Assembly (NCBI GenBank): GCA_037975125.1
Contig: CM075851.1
Span: 122,391,464-122,455,463 of the forward strand
Reading direction: 5' to 3'
Length of the DNA stretch: 64,000 nucleotides
DNA from: Latrodectus hesperus
Lineage: Eukaryota > Arthropoda > Arachnida > Araneae > Theridiidae
The translations under genes and the position numbers were made by a program. Position 1 is the first letter of the stretch; every line of letters begins with the position of its first letter. A model generated the notes under the pieces. That model was not told the DNA's origin, made no database searches, and saw nothing but the letters and a program-made list of their open reading frames with translations. This document shows positions 25,161-40,682 of the stretch, piece by piece.

Positions 25161-27109
25161 TACTGCGCAACGTATAGGAACCATAAAACATTTTATATTT
25201 AGTAATAAATTTTAGTTCTTTGATTTTGGAAAAGAAATATTTTAATCAAGGCAGTATAAATCGTCTCAAAATCTCATGAAGTTGTATGTGGCATATTTAT
25301 TTTTTGATGAATGTTTTTATAAAAGTGATTTTATTTAATTGATATTTTATAAACAATTTTGATATTATTTGTCTTAAAAAATATATTTAAATTGGATTTT
25401 CAAAATTCAATTATCTTCTCTGACTGAAATTTATTTTGTGATTAAACTAGTTCTATTAAAATATATATAAAACTCTAAATATTTGATTTTAAAAAGTGAA
25501 TAAAATGGTTTCCAAAATAAGGTTTATATCACCTTATGTATAACAAAATAAAACACAAAATATCAAAAATTTTATTCAATTTATTTTCACTGCTAAAAGC
25601 CTTTTCAACTTGACTTTATGCATTAAGTAAATATCTCAATTCCTATATTGAGAAATAAGAAACGGAAATGAAAGCAAGTAGGTAGTATTTATCGAAACAA
25701 GAAAAAATATTATGATGTGATTTTTATTATAAATCTATTATTCCGGTATAGTATTTTAAACTAAACATTCATTTCTTTCCAATTTAATTAATCTCAGTTT
25801 CATTTTCAGAAGAAAACTAGTTTATTCTCCAATGCGTATAGTAGTTTTCCGAATTAGTATTTTTTAGACTACTGTAACAAGTTTATTACATTGTGCAAGA
25901 AATAAATAAATGTAAAACTTATATTTTCATAACACAGAACTTTTAATTAAGCATAATTTTAGAATTATCTTTTCAAAACGAATAATTTCTAACAGATATA
26001 AAATATTTATTTCAAAGTATTGGTTAAAAGGTTAATATTGTATTCACACACAAAAATAAAATAAATATAATTAACAGCAACTATTTAGTAATTTTGTGAA
26101 AAAATATCAATTGGCACTTGATAGTTCTTTTTAACTATTGGCAACATTTTTCATCAGAAAGAAATTAAATAAAAATATAATCATTTAAATAAAAAAATAA
26201 TCATGAAAAGTTCTTATTGTTTGTATTTGTCAATACGTGATATTTTATTCTTGCAATAAAATGTACATTAATGTATCGAATAATAATTAATTTCGCTCGT
26301 TAATTATTTTTGTGAATTGCATAGCTACAGCCAAAATCACACATTATAAGCGATGTCAATTTAGCACCAAACTCAGCAGTACTGATTGCATCCTAGAAAT
26401 CACCAATAAAAAATGAGCACAATTTTTGATAAACATATGTAGGCTAATGAAACAAAATTAAGCATCAAAACTAAATGCATACTCACTTTTTAAGCAAATC
26501 TAAGACTCAGAAATTCAAATCTTTAAAATATTCGAATGTCAAATTTTGATTCAGAAGAGGCGAGGTAATGCCCTTCTTACAAATATTTCAAACGAGAGCT
26601 AATGAAGAAATAGTTAATATCACTTTTTTAGATACGACCCATCATGTGTCTCCTTTACAATCTTAACAGAATATAAATGGTGTTTTCTCCTTGTGTTATA
26701 ATGGAACTATTTCTTCTTCTTTTGAAATAGCTCAATAGAAAAGTTTATTTAACGTTACTCACAGATTTTATAAATTTTAAAAACTATTTGTAAAATACTG
26801 AAATATGTATCAAGGAAAATGCATATTTCGCCTGATGAAAATGTCTTTTTCCTTCAAAATAATTTTCTGTATAGCTGCTTTTTTCTCTTAGACATAAAAA
26901 TAAAAATATTCTTCACAATAAGAATTTATGCAAATCAATGAAGTAATTATTTTCTACTATAAATAAAGTGAGATTATTACAAAAAATGCAATCGAATTTT
27001 ATTTTTAATGTAATGGTACTAATGAAGCTGATAAGGAAATGTGGCACGAGAAATAACTAAGCACAATTGATATTAATCATCAATCTATTTTTTTCCTAGA
27101 TTCTGGATC
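25161..27109. other. AT-rich non-coding stretch
   Basis: No supported gene or repeat. The sequence becomes slightly more mixed just before the LINE fragment. Confidence 0.5.
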
Positions 27110-27679
27110 TGGATACTAATGGACAGTCGTGCCTCTATACAGTACCTGCCTCATTGGACGACCAATTGGGATAAGACAAGTTTGAATATTGTTTGACCTT
27201 GTGACCCGACTTTCTACTAAGCACTCTATACACTTTCAGTGGGTTCCTTCCCATGTTGATTTGAGTGGTAAGGAAATTGCAGATGGCTTGGCCAAGTCTG
27301 CCACTGCTGACACCTCGTAGGGCAACGCTATTCTAACGTTTTCGGAAATCTTCACTATTAAAAAGATGGAATTAAACGCAATTTGGAGAGATCCGCCTGC
27401 CCACTCTTGGTACTTTGGGAAAAAACCTCGTTGGTGGCACCAGCTCAGTATCCCTAGCATACAGCAGATTGCTCTTTCACGATTTTGGAGTGGCCACATG
27501 AGGTCCCTTTTTTTCAAGAGGGCCAGAAAGTCTTTCTGGAGTGTCTCTGGTGCAAGGCTTATCAGGCCTCCCCGAGACATATTCTTGACTGTCTGAATTT
27601 TACTATGAACGAGTATTTGGAGAATCCTATTTTATTTTTAGACTTTTTAATGAATTTTGGTCTTATGGAAATGGTTTAG
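27110..27679 (+). pseudogene. LINE ORF2 3' end: RNase H and C-terminal zinc motif
   Basis: At 27110-27142 a frame reads like the RNase H strand containing a catalytic Asp (ILMDSRASIQ). Near 27237 WVPSHVDLSGKEIADGLAKS is the RNase H C-terminal motif (His, and Asp of EIAD). TAG interrupts near 27319. From 27366 the frame continues through a Trp-rich linker. A slip in the T-run near 27510 moves to the frame that ends with CLWCKAYQASPRHILDC, a CX2CX8HX3C zinc-binding motif, and TAG at 27677. This order is the 3' end of an RNase H-bearing LINE (I/Jockey-type clades). Endonuclease and reverse transcriptase are absent, so it is a 5'-truncated, decayed copy. No clear A-tail or duplication found. Confidence 0.8.
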
Positions 27680-28454
27680 CTTAGCTACACCATCTGGTAA
27701 TGGAATAAAAGTAAAATTCTGAAATTAATACTCACATAAATAATACAAGTTTTAAGCATTAGTAGAATTTATAGGCATAAGAGATGAAAGATATTAATTT
27801 TATCACATTGAAAATGAATATTAATTATAGCCTGAGTGATTTGTGTTAATGATACAAACAATCTAAATATTTGACATTGATAATGGGGTGATATTCACAG
27901 GTTGAACTGGTGTTTAGGAATTATAATTATTTTAGAAATAGGGACACGGTACCATAGCATGTAAAAGCAATATCAATTTTCTTGATTAAGTTAGCTCTGG
28001 ACTGATTTTTGAATATTGATTCAGACCCTCAGACCCTGTAATGCAAACAAATCAATTCAGGAGTAGTATTCTTCTATGGAGATTAAAAACTTTTCATTGT
28101 TACTGCATTTCATGTGGTATGTGCTACTACAATTTTTAAAAGATTACATGCTAATTTGTATTAGTCATCCATATATCCAATCAATTAATGATAATTTAAT
28201 TTTGATTTGGATAATATCCTCCCTCAAACTGCTACCTTTATAAAATATATTTTGCAATAAAAATCATCTCGTAAATGTTTAGGCCAGAATGATCTCTTTC
28301 CATTTAATATCTAACAGCATCTGGGTGTTACTCTCAGGAAGTATATTATTAAATCTCAATTACCAGTTAAAGCTTCATCTGAGTTAATTATTATTTTGCA
28401 AAGCAAAGGTCCTTGACGCCGAAACAGATCTTTTCCAGTTTCACTAAGAGATTG
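27680..28454. other. AT-rich non-coding stretch
   Basis: No gene seen. It separates the LINE end from the first CCCAGCAAACACAA island. Confidence 0.5.
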
Positions 28455-28750
28455 CCCAGCAAACACAAAGATGCCGGGCATCCATCGGGCTGCTGCTGTC
28501 AGCCGTCTTGGCCAGCAGCGGCCCGCCGCTATTTGGCCTCGTCGGCTCCGTCAATAAAGTGGTCGTCGTCATTGCTGCTGGGCCGGCAGTACGGTCCGTT
28601 GTTGGTCCAACGCCGGGTGGCCATCAATGTCATATTGGCCGCATGTGGCCCATGTAATTGCCAGTACATGCCCATATACGGTTATCCATCGGCCCTTTGC
28701 CGTTTGGCCGACGATAGCCGCTTTTACCGACGTAGGGCTGGTTATGGTTA
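28455..28750 (+). mobile_element. GC-rich word-repeat island A (CCCAGCAAACACAA terminus)
   Basis: An abrupt GC-rich island of about 300 bp starts with CCCAGCAAACACAA (28455-28468). Its interior repeatedly uses TGGCC, GGCC, CGGC and GTCG words, for instance CTTGGCCAGCAGCGGCCCG at 28507-28525. The right edge is near GTAGGGCTGG (28733-28742), after which AT-rich DNA resumes. The 116-codon open frame at 28413-28763 starts outside the island and crosses its terminus, so I treat it as incidental. Two other islands share the terminus and some internal words. No terminal inverted repeat of useful length and no target duplication could be shown. Non-autonomous mobile element is the best guess; class unknown. 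Confidence 0.5.
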
Positions 28751-29211
28751 TTTATTTCTATAAATATAGAATTCATTATTTATGTTAATATTGTATATAT
28801 TGTTAAAGTTAATATGGAAGTATTGGAAATCCATCAAATTAATACTGAATATATTTTTGTGATTCTAAAAGACAATTGTTATCCATGTAATTGTCAAATA
28901 TCATTAAGTGCTTTTTTAGTTCTTAATTTTATAAAGATTAAAAAGATATGAATTACTAACTCATATTTTAAATCATTTATTTGAAAATGCTATCTTAATT
29001 TTATAGTTTTATTTTAATCTAAATTTTATTTAAATAACTTTTATATTCTGTTTTTAAAATTTTTGTTATTACAGAATTTCATTATTTATAAATTTTTTTA
29101 AAAAATTCTTGTGTAAGCAAGTGTCAATTTATTGCTAAAACTGAACTTGAATGTATAAAAGAATTCCAGTTTTATGATAATTTTATAGAACTATTTTCCA
29201 AATCAATTAAC
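28751..29211. other. AT-rich non-coding stretch
   Basis: Nothing recognised. Confidence 0.5.
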
Positions 29212-29417
29212 TCCATGCAACAAGATGTTGAGAAAAATGATAAGTATAAAGATTACCACTTTTTATTACTTATAAAAATTAAGAAAACAAAGCCATAAAT
29301 AAGTGAAATGTCTCCATGAACAAGATGTTGAGAAAAATGATACAAAAGGATACAGATTAATATTTTTTATTACTTATAAAAATTAACACAACAAAAGCCA
29401 TATATAAATGAAATGTC
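29212..29417 (+). repeat. 100-bp tandem duplication
   Basis: CAAGATGTTGAGAAAAATGA occurs at 29221 and again at 29321. The following sequence, including TTTTTATTACTTATAAAAAT and a GAAATGTCT block, recurs at the same 100-bp offset with a few substitutions and small indels. Confidence 0.85.
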
Positions 29418-30054
29418 TAAACATTAATGGAATTAACATTTTTTATTTATGATAATATTGAAAATAAAAAAAATATCTTTTATTTAGATTTGAAAATAAT
29501 TTTTGCAAATTTTTTTTAACATTTTTAATTTACAAGTTTTTTCTTCTATTTTCGTGGTCCATCTTCCGAATTAGTACTCTGGAACAAATTTCTCCTTTAG
29601 TAAAGATTTTCACTTTATTGTAATTGTCTGAAAATAAAAAAAAACAGAATTACTAAACTCATTCAATTTAATTACAAAAATAGAAACAGCAGGATGTTAA
29701 TAACAGCCCAGGTAAAAAACAAAAAAATTGAGCGATTTACATAAATTAGGAGAAACTTCATGCATAACACTTATTTTCTAGTATTTAGGTATTATTTCTC
29801 AGTATTAATTATTTGAATAAGGAGAATCCAACACAACTATTTTTAAACTTACAATATTTTACAATTAAATTTACAGTCAAAGCGAAACAAGCCAAGGACT
29901 TGAATAGGTTGTGAATGCCTATAATAATGTCAATTTTCATTCAGAATTAATAACTCATAAAAAAATTACAAATACAATTCTTTTATGATGGAATCTTTTA
30001 CTTAATTTTAGTTTTATCTCTTTAAAAAAGGGGGAATGGTTATTAGTAAATTAT
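29418..30054. other. AT-rich non-coding stretch
   Basis: Nothing recognised. Confidence 0.5.
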
Positions 30055-30210
30055 GTCCACAATGAGCATGCTTGGGAACTAAACACTGGGTGTTTTGCGT
30101 TATGCTGAGCACCTAATCGGGACATGTGCTTCGCAGCCCAGGGGCTCTTGGTCATGAAAATAGTCACTGTAGGCCTTGGCCCATGTGGTCTGTCCTGCCA
30201 GAGTTTAGTT
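30055..30210 (-). other. Unclassified GC-richer insert
   Basis: A sharply bounded 155-bp block in AT-rich surroundings. One minus-strand frame is open for about 33 codons (LAGQTTWAKAYSDYFHDQEP and beyond) before TAA, which could be a scrap of a transposon protein. I do not recognise it. It contains GGCC words (GTAGGCCTTGGCCCATGTGG) reminiscent of island A, but no CCCAGCAAACACAA end. Confidence 0.4.
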
Positions 30211-30870
30211 TTATAGTTTATATTCATATTGATATTTCAATATACATACACATTATAATAAATAACATTAAGTAACAAATGAAAAATCAACATTCATCAA
30301 TTCTGACAATTCTTTGATTAAAAATAGAGACAAATAATTGGGTTATATGAAAACAATTTCAGTTGAATGACTTAATAGAAATTCTAAACATCTGACTTCA
30401 AAAATTCAATGTAATGTTTTAAGCAGAATTTTACATTTTCAAGGTTATAATAGAATGTAATTAATTTATAACATACACTTTGTATTTCAGGCTTTTAAAA
30501 AATCATTTTGAACTAATAAAAAATGGTTAATAAAATATTCATCAATGATTACCAAATTATTTTTTACACACAACTACAATTACAGATAAGTAAAATTTAT
30601 AAAATCATAGTAATTAAAATAAATATTGATGAATTTTAAAACATATTGATAATTTCGTATTATTTATGCAATATTCTATGCAAAATCTTATTAACATGGA
30701 ATTTATTTTTTTATACACCTGTGATTACAGATTAATGAAAAAAGCTACGTCAATTAATGCAAATGATTTTCTGATTTTGAATACATGCATTCTAGTTGTT
30801 GCCCAGTAAATTTACATCACAAGTAATTATCATAATCATGAATTATTTAGAAGTAAAAATGTCAGTTTAT
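30211..30870. other. AT-rich non-coding stretch
   Basis: Nothing recognised. Confidence 0.5.
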
Positions 30871-31012
30871 TTTGGCCAGCACTCATCCGTGGCCGTAATG
30901 GCCGGAGCTGGGCCAGCAAACAACCATCAGCGGCTTGCCGTGGCCAACAGGAAACCGGCTTGGCCAGCAGCGGCCCGGATTTTTGCCGGCAGTTTGTGTT
31001 TGCTGGGTGGGT
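30871..31012 (-). mobile_element. GC-rich word-repeat island B (CCCAGCAAACACAA terminus)
   Basis: On the minus strand this island starts with CCCAGCAAACACAA (31007 down to 30994) and continues ACTGCCGGCAAAAATCCGGG. It uses TGGCC/GGCC words seven or more times in about 140 bp. It includes the same 19-mer as island A (CTTGGCCAGCAGCGGCCCG, plus strand 30959-30977), but inverted relative to the shared terminus. A second, partial terminus-like GGCCAGCAAACA lies at 30911-30922 in the opposite orientation, so the segment between could be TIR-bounded. Overlapping short open frames on both strands run beyond the island and are not credible genes. Confidence 0.5.
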
Positions 31013-34445
<3,433 letters not shown>

Positions 34446-37400
34446 ATGTAGATGTATGTTAGTGCGTGGGTGTGTACATTTCGTCATTCCTTATTTATAA
34501 ACGTAAATTATTAAAGTTTAAGAATATCGTTTCCTTTATTTCTCTGAAGGTTTAGATTATTGATAATTGTTAAGAAATATATGTATATTAAAATATAAAC
34601 AGTAATTTGATCAAGATTTTTACGTAAATAGTTCAATTTCTTTATGTATTTATTTCATCACATACAAATTCAGCTATATATTTTCTATCGATCTAAATAA
34701 ATTTATTCATGTTAATTGTAAACAAATAAAAATTGTTTATTTTATTTTTAAAAAATAAATTTAACAATGATTAAATTACACAGAATTTTAATCCAAGTAA
34801 TTTAGTTTTAAGTCTTAATAACATTCTGAACATCACTATAAGGATATAAGGAAAGTTTGAATAAAAATCATCTCAAATCTAACTGCTTTTTTAATTCTTT
34901 GGGTCACAGACATTTGAATTGCATGAAAAAATAATTAAAAAAAATTATTCGGAAAAGATAGTAATAATTTACCGGTATAATACAAATTAATGTTTTAAAA
35001 TAATACTATTTCTTTTGGATTAGGATTTATTGATGTCTTTCTGGACTACAATCAAAGACAATTATAAATGCCAATGTATTATAAGTGCATCCATCTTGTT
35101 TTCAGTGTTATTCCTTACAACTCTCAAAAGAAATTCAGAATGCATATTTCTGCACAATATAAAATACATCAACTTGTCAGTTATTAGAAAAATCATTAAT
35201 TGGAAATTTCAAAAACGTAAGATTTTAATTTGCGTATGAGCTATAATATATAAATGATTATATAAATTAAACTAAAAAATATTTATAAAAAATAGTTCCA
35301 AAGTGTACTTGTCTTACATTTTTTTCATTATTATTGACATTTTGCGAAACAAACATATTGTAAAATATTTATTGGTATATAGTAGTATACACTTTTTAAG
35401 TCCCTTTGAAAATATTGTACATTTATGAAAAATATTCTTTTAAAAATTAATCAGTTCAATAATTATATTTAATTTTTATCCTGTAAAGGATAATATCTCT
35501 TTAATATTTTCCATTATCAATCACATTATCGGAAAAAGATATATTTGAAATATTGTTGCAATAAAATTGTTTTAATAAAAGTTAAAGCAACGATAAATAA
35601 AATATAGCAAAACATTGTGTCAAAACTATTTGTTTGAAAATGTAGGATGATAACATTTCTGCAAATGTATACTCATCACTATTCTTTTCCTTCACTTAAT
35701 AGTAATCAAACAAAATTTTTTGAAATTTACAAATAAAACATATCTTTTTAAAATGATTTTTAGTATCATAAACTCATTGAGAAGCACACTTACACTTTAA
35801 TGTGGAACAAATAAATTAATTAAATCTTGTGAATTTTCCTTCCCTCTTCCAACGTCTAAAAATTAAAATAATTTAAAAATGGATAAATTATGAAAAAAAA
35901 ATCGAAAATGTTATTCATTGAATAGTTTATTTTATTGACTACCGATTAACAAAAACAAGAACACAAACTATATGTGAAATATTGGAAAAAAAAGCTCTTT
36001 ATAAGTATTATACAATAGAGATTATTACCTGAAACTGGGTGATATTGTAAATGCAACAATTCTCATTTTATAGTGTTAGATTAATCCGATATATTCTTCA
36101 ATATTTTATATTTTGACATTGTACAAACCTTTGAAGTTCATTTGATGTAAATTATATTGAATTTATAGCAATGCATTAACAACTAAATGAGATATTCTCA
36201 ATTTGAAAATTTATTATAATGTTTTTGTACCATGAATTCCCGTTAACAATTTTTCCCTATTTTGACAAATGTCCTTTTCTTATATAAAGTAATTATGACT
36301 CATATTTTTATAAAACAATTTAATATAGTTATATATCTTTTATTATTAATTTAATATTCTGAAATGTATATTTCACAATGTTTATTAACTACAAAATACT
36401 TTCTAATATTATTAACTAAACCAGATGATATTTATTTTTCATTAACAGACATTGCTTTAAAAAATAAGCAAGACTAAAATAAAAAAGACAATAAAAATAA
36501 AAAAATAAAATAAAAATAAAAGAAACGCAAGACTGAAATAGGGGTTTTCAACCAATGATATAGTAGAATACTACTTGTGACTTCAGAGTAGATTAACACT
36601 ATTGAAAAAATGTAGCGTAATATTGGCATTTCCACGAGTAAATTTCCGTGATTCTTTGTACATATAAAATGAAAGGAAATCCATTTGAATGTAAATCTAG
36701 CTTTAACTAACTTTTCTCGGCATCAAATGAACGAGACACTAGAAAGTGATGCCTTTGCTTCAAATAAATCGATGCATTAGGGAATAAACTTAAGATTCGA
36801 GCAACAATTATTTCTCAGTAAGCGTAAACTACATTCTTCTGCGATGATTATAAATCCAAGAATTCGAAGAGTCTAATTTGGTGATATGCAATTTACTGTT
36901 TCATGAGAGTAAGATTAATTTTTAAATTATTAGGTTAATATTAAAGAAATATCACAGCATATGAAGGTAATATATTTTAATATGTTATGTAATTAAATAT
37001 TTTAAGAAATGAAATTAGCTTTGCCTATTGTACTATTATATGATAATCTTTGTTTTCTTTTACTCAAGACAATTATTTTTTTATCGTGGTAACGCAGGAA
37101 AGAAATGTAAAATTTAGTATGTGCACCATAACTTTAAAAGCTTACATATCAAAAAAATCTATACTGTCTTAAGATTGTATATTAATACAAAGCACTATGA
37201 GTACTCCAACATTGTAAACCCCACTGAAACATTATTAAATAAAAACAATTGTAATTAAAATACGAATTAACACAAGAATGAATTCCCTTAGAATTATAAA
37301 AAATACTGCACTGATAAATTTATATCGTAAAATAAAAATCATCATTATTCAAATGTTATATGCATAATATGTTACACTGCTGGCTAAGTTTTTTTGCCTT

Positions 37401-38060
37401 AAAAAAAACAAAATGCGGTACAAAAATTCATATAAATAAGTTTCTCATACACAAATTCAGTTTTTGTTAACAAGCAGAGTTTTATCATACACCGTGGAAG
37501 AAAAAAATGCTTACCATTGATATATGCAGAATTTCAGTTTATTTTTCAATTAAATGAAATTCTAAATTTTCATATAAGCAGAAATTCATACATCAGCTCA
37601 GCTTTGTGGACTGCCTAACAGCCCAAAGCAGTTTTAAGCATTTAACGCCAGTACCGTAACTGCCATCCCAGAGGATATTTTATAAATATTGGAATTTATA
37701 TTTACGTGTCAATATAGTATAAAACTCGAAATTCCCCCGAGCACATACCCTTATCAACGTTTATACAGAAAGCAAAAGCACAACATCAATGTCCTTTTGT
37801 CCAACAGTTCCTGGGTTTGTCGCAGTGTAAAACGACATAACCAAACCATAAGAAAACAGATGTTTATGTTGTTATTGTCAAATTTAATTTAAGAGTTTTC
37901 ACTCTTTTCTTTTCAAACCATGCTGTTGGTAAATAAAGGAAAGTATGTCATAAAAGTTGGGATAGTTAAGATAGTATAATATAAGAATAATTTTTTTTTC
38001 CTTTTGGAATGGATGAGTGGTCGTGAGTAAATTTCAAGAATTTTAAGATGGTTGTTTATT
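34446..38060. other. AT-rich non-coding stretch
   Basis: No supported gene. An A-rich run near 36470-36530 and a somewhat more mixed patch at 37600-37830 stand out. The latter has a 67-codon plus frame (37689-37892) without recognisable homology. Confidence 0.45.
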
Positions 38061-38319
38061 AATATCTTTTATATGCTAATCTGGCCAGACGGGATTGAGG
38101 GGGAGAGATTTCTGACATATCCCATAGAAGTATAGGAGGTACTATAGAACTTAAGAGAATCAATGGTGTAAAGATGAGGAGCCAAGAAGAGAATTATGAG
38201 GAATTGAAAACTGCATCGAAAAAAGAAGACACAGAAAAACCTATTGCAGATTGGATCCTCATTGAGCAGAATGAGAGGAGATGAAAGATCTAAGTCGTAA
38301 ACAAAGTACAACTGCCCTG

Positions 38320-38960
38320 TTCAGTAGAAGCCCTGTCTCGACTTCCTAGATTAGATTCTTTGCTCAACGTCTACGTTCATAGACAGCATGTCCGCCAGTG
38401 TTCTGTTGAATCTTTTTGTCAATCCATTGGTCTGTGGATGGTAAGTGGTCGTCAGAAGATGTTAAAAATGTCAACCAGTTATGCCAGACATCACAATATT
38501 GGCTAGAAAGTTACGTCCTCTATAACTAATCATTTCTTTGGGAGCTCCGTGCTTCAGTACAATTTCTTCAACTATAAATTTAGCAATTTCGATTGCCTCA
38601 GCAAATGGTATTGCTTTTGTGACTGTGAATCTAGTCCAATAGTCTGTGCAAACAATAATCCACCGGTTGCCATTTCTGGTTACTGGAAAGCGTCCAAATA
38701 AATTTACTCCAATTTTGGCAAAAAGGTGTGTCAGGGAGTTTTATCGGTTGAAGTTGCCCCGGTGGAAGTTGTGGAGGTGACTTCCGTCTCTGGCATTCTC
38801 TACAATGTGAAACATATCGACGTATGCTCCCATACAGCCCTGGCCAACAGTTTTTCTCCTTATCCGGTCGTACGTTTTGGCGAAACCAAGATGACCGGCA
38901 GTCAGAGCATCATGAAGACTTCTTAGAACATCACTACGAAGTTGTTTTGGTGCCACCAAG
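38320..38960 (-). pseudogene. Gypsy integrase, inactivated
   Basis: The N-terminal His-His pair (LHDALTAGHLGF) is read from 38959. A frame break near 38825 precedes the Cys-Cys half of the zinc domain. The core then appears in a different frame: DYYTRFTVTKAIPFAEA with the first Asp near 38640; GAPKEMISYRGRNF near 38530, where the usual second Asp (ISDRG) is Tyr; and YHPQTNGLTKRFNRT near 38410, where the usual Glu (LTERF) is Lys. Stops lie between these blocks. Two of three catalytic residues are gone. The C-terminal DNA-binding part is absent. Confidence 0.85.
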
Positions 38961-38968
38961 AGCCACTG

Positions 38969-39530
38969 CTATCCCATCGGATCATAGTTTCTTTTATAAA
39001 GTACACCACTTCTTATTTGATAATTTTGGTAGGACTCACCTTTCTTAAGCATTTCTATGATCGTCTTCAACTGTTTATCCTTTTGTTGTTCTTTTCCGTA
39101 TTCTTCGATTGTTGCGAGGGACGGGATTTCGTAATTGCTTTCAATTGTTGGTTCAATGAGGGGCTTCCTCGACAGAGAATCCACACCCGAATGTTTACGG
39201 CCACTCTTGTAGATAATATTTATGTCGTATTCTTGTAACCTGAGAGCCCACCACGCCAGAGTTCCCGATGGATCCTTAAGGTTTGCCAACCAACATAAAG
39301 AATGGTGATCCGTTACTACTGTGAAAGGTTTTCCATTGGGATACGGCCTGAATTTACTGATAGCCCAGATGATGGCAAGGTATTCCTTTTCGGTTGTAGA
39401 ATAGTTTCTTTCAGCATTATTAAGAGACCTGTAAGCATAGGCTATTGGTATTTCCATATTATCCTGGATTTGTAACAGAACTGCGCAGAGACCATAGCCG
39501 CTAGCATCTGAATGTACCCTTGTTTCTGCG
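38969..39530 (-). pseudogene. Gypsy RNase H domain
   Basis: A short upstream piece near 39470-39510 carries DASGYGLCAVL, the first RNase H strand with its Asp. The 162-codon frame from 39457 continues with SLNNAERNYSTTEKEYLAII (catalytic Glu), TVVTDHHSLCWL (Asp), and GVDSLSR (Asp). It ends at TAG near 38969, in the linker before the integrase zinc domain. It degrades the RNA strand of the RNA/DNA hybrid during reverse transcription. Most motifs are intact, but the domain is no longer in frame with the polymerase. Confidence 0.87.
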
Positions 39531-39610
39531 TCTGGAAGTAAATGTCCTAGTACAGGGCCGCTGGTCAGTAATTTTTGGAGTGTTGAAAAAGATTCCTTCT
39601 GCGACGGATT

Positions 39611-40682
39611 TCAAGAAAAGGTTGCGTCTTTCTTCAATAAGTCATGCAAGGATTTTGCGATCTCAGCAAAATTTTTGATGAATCGTCGATAGTATGAGCA
39701 TAGGCCCAGAGAACTTCGGATATCGGCGATATTTTCCGGGGTAGGGAAATTTGTTACAGCCGCTGCTCTCTGTGGATCTGGATATATTCCATGTTGATCA
39801 ACTAAGTGTCCCAGCATTGTTTGCTGTTTTTTGCTGAATGATCATTTGTTAGAACTTAGCGTTAAACCCGCTTCTTGAAAGCATTTTAGAACTTTCCTCA
39901 AGCGTATTTGATGTTCTCCGAAGTTTGGTGCGTACACAATGATATCGTCTAGATAACAGAGACAAATATTCCACTTTAGGCCTCTTAGTACTGTGTCCAT
40001 CATCCGTTCGAACGTAGCAGGGGCATTACATAGCCCGAACGGCGTAACTTTAAATTCATAAAGTCCATCCTGATGTCACGAAGGCTGTCTTTTCTCTGTC
40101 TTTGTCGTCAACTTCTTTTCGCCAGCAGCCTGACTTTAAATCCATCATAGAGAAAATTTTCAAACCAGCTAGACAGTCCAGGGCATCATCGACGCGAGAT
40201 AATGGATATATATCCTTTCTGGTTATCTTGTTAAATCTTCTATAATCGACACAGAAACGCCAATCCCCATTTTTCATCTTCACAAGCACGACTGGAGATG
40301 ACCATGGGCTATTTGACGGCTGTATCACATCTTCTCGTAGCATTCGCTGCACTTCTTCGTCAATCACGCGTCTTTCGATGGTTGATACACGGTAAGGTCT
40401 TTGCTTGATTGGTGCGTTGCCACCTGTATCGATTTTATGCCTCACTGAACTACATCGAGATTTCCTAAAATTTCGCTTAAAATCGAAAATGTCACTAAAT
40501 TCTTCTAGTAGGTTCAATTGCTCGTCTTCCTCAGCATTGGTTAGTTTAGAATCAAGAATTTCTTTTAATTGCTCTCGAGTCGCCCTTTTTCTGGACTGGT
40601 GTCCGTCGGAAGTTTCTTGCCCTTTGTCACTAAGGGAGCAGATAGCGTCCATTGCTATTGTTGTGAAAAAGCCTATATTCAT
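39611..40682 (-). pseudogene. Gypsy reverse transcriptase, frameshifted
   Basis: The 208-codon frame from 40682 contains the lead-in (KQRPYRVSTIERRVIDEEVQ), WSSPVVLVKMKNGDWRFCVD, and FSMMDLKSGCW, the first catalytic Asp motif (canonical DLKSGYW). It ends at 40056. A frameshift there moves the polymerase into another frame with FGLCNAPATFERMMD. The catalytic YLDD is at 39944-39955. A stop near 39840 precedes the 68-codon frame at 39817-39611 (RSSLGLCSYYRRFIKNFA), which is the RT connection segment. All three Asp survive but the frame is broken at least twice. Confidence 0.9.

Noticed and set aside
28413..28763. 116-codon protein in island A
   Set aside because: It starts upstream of the island and reads across its terminus; composition follows the GC-rich words and no domain is seen.
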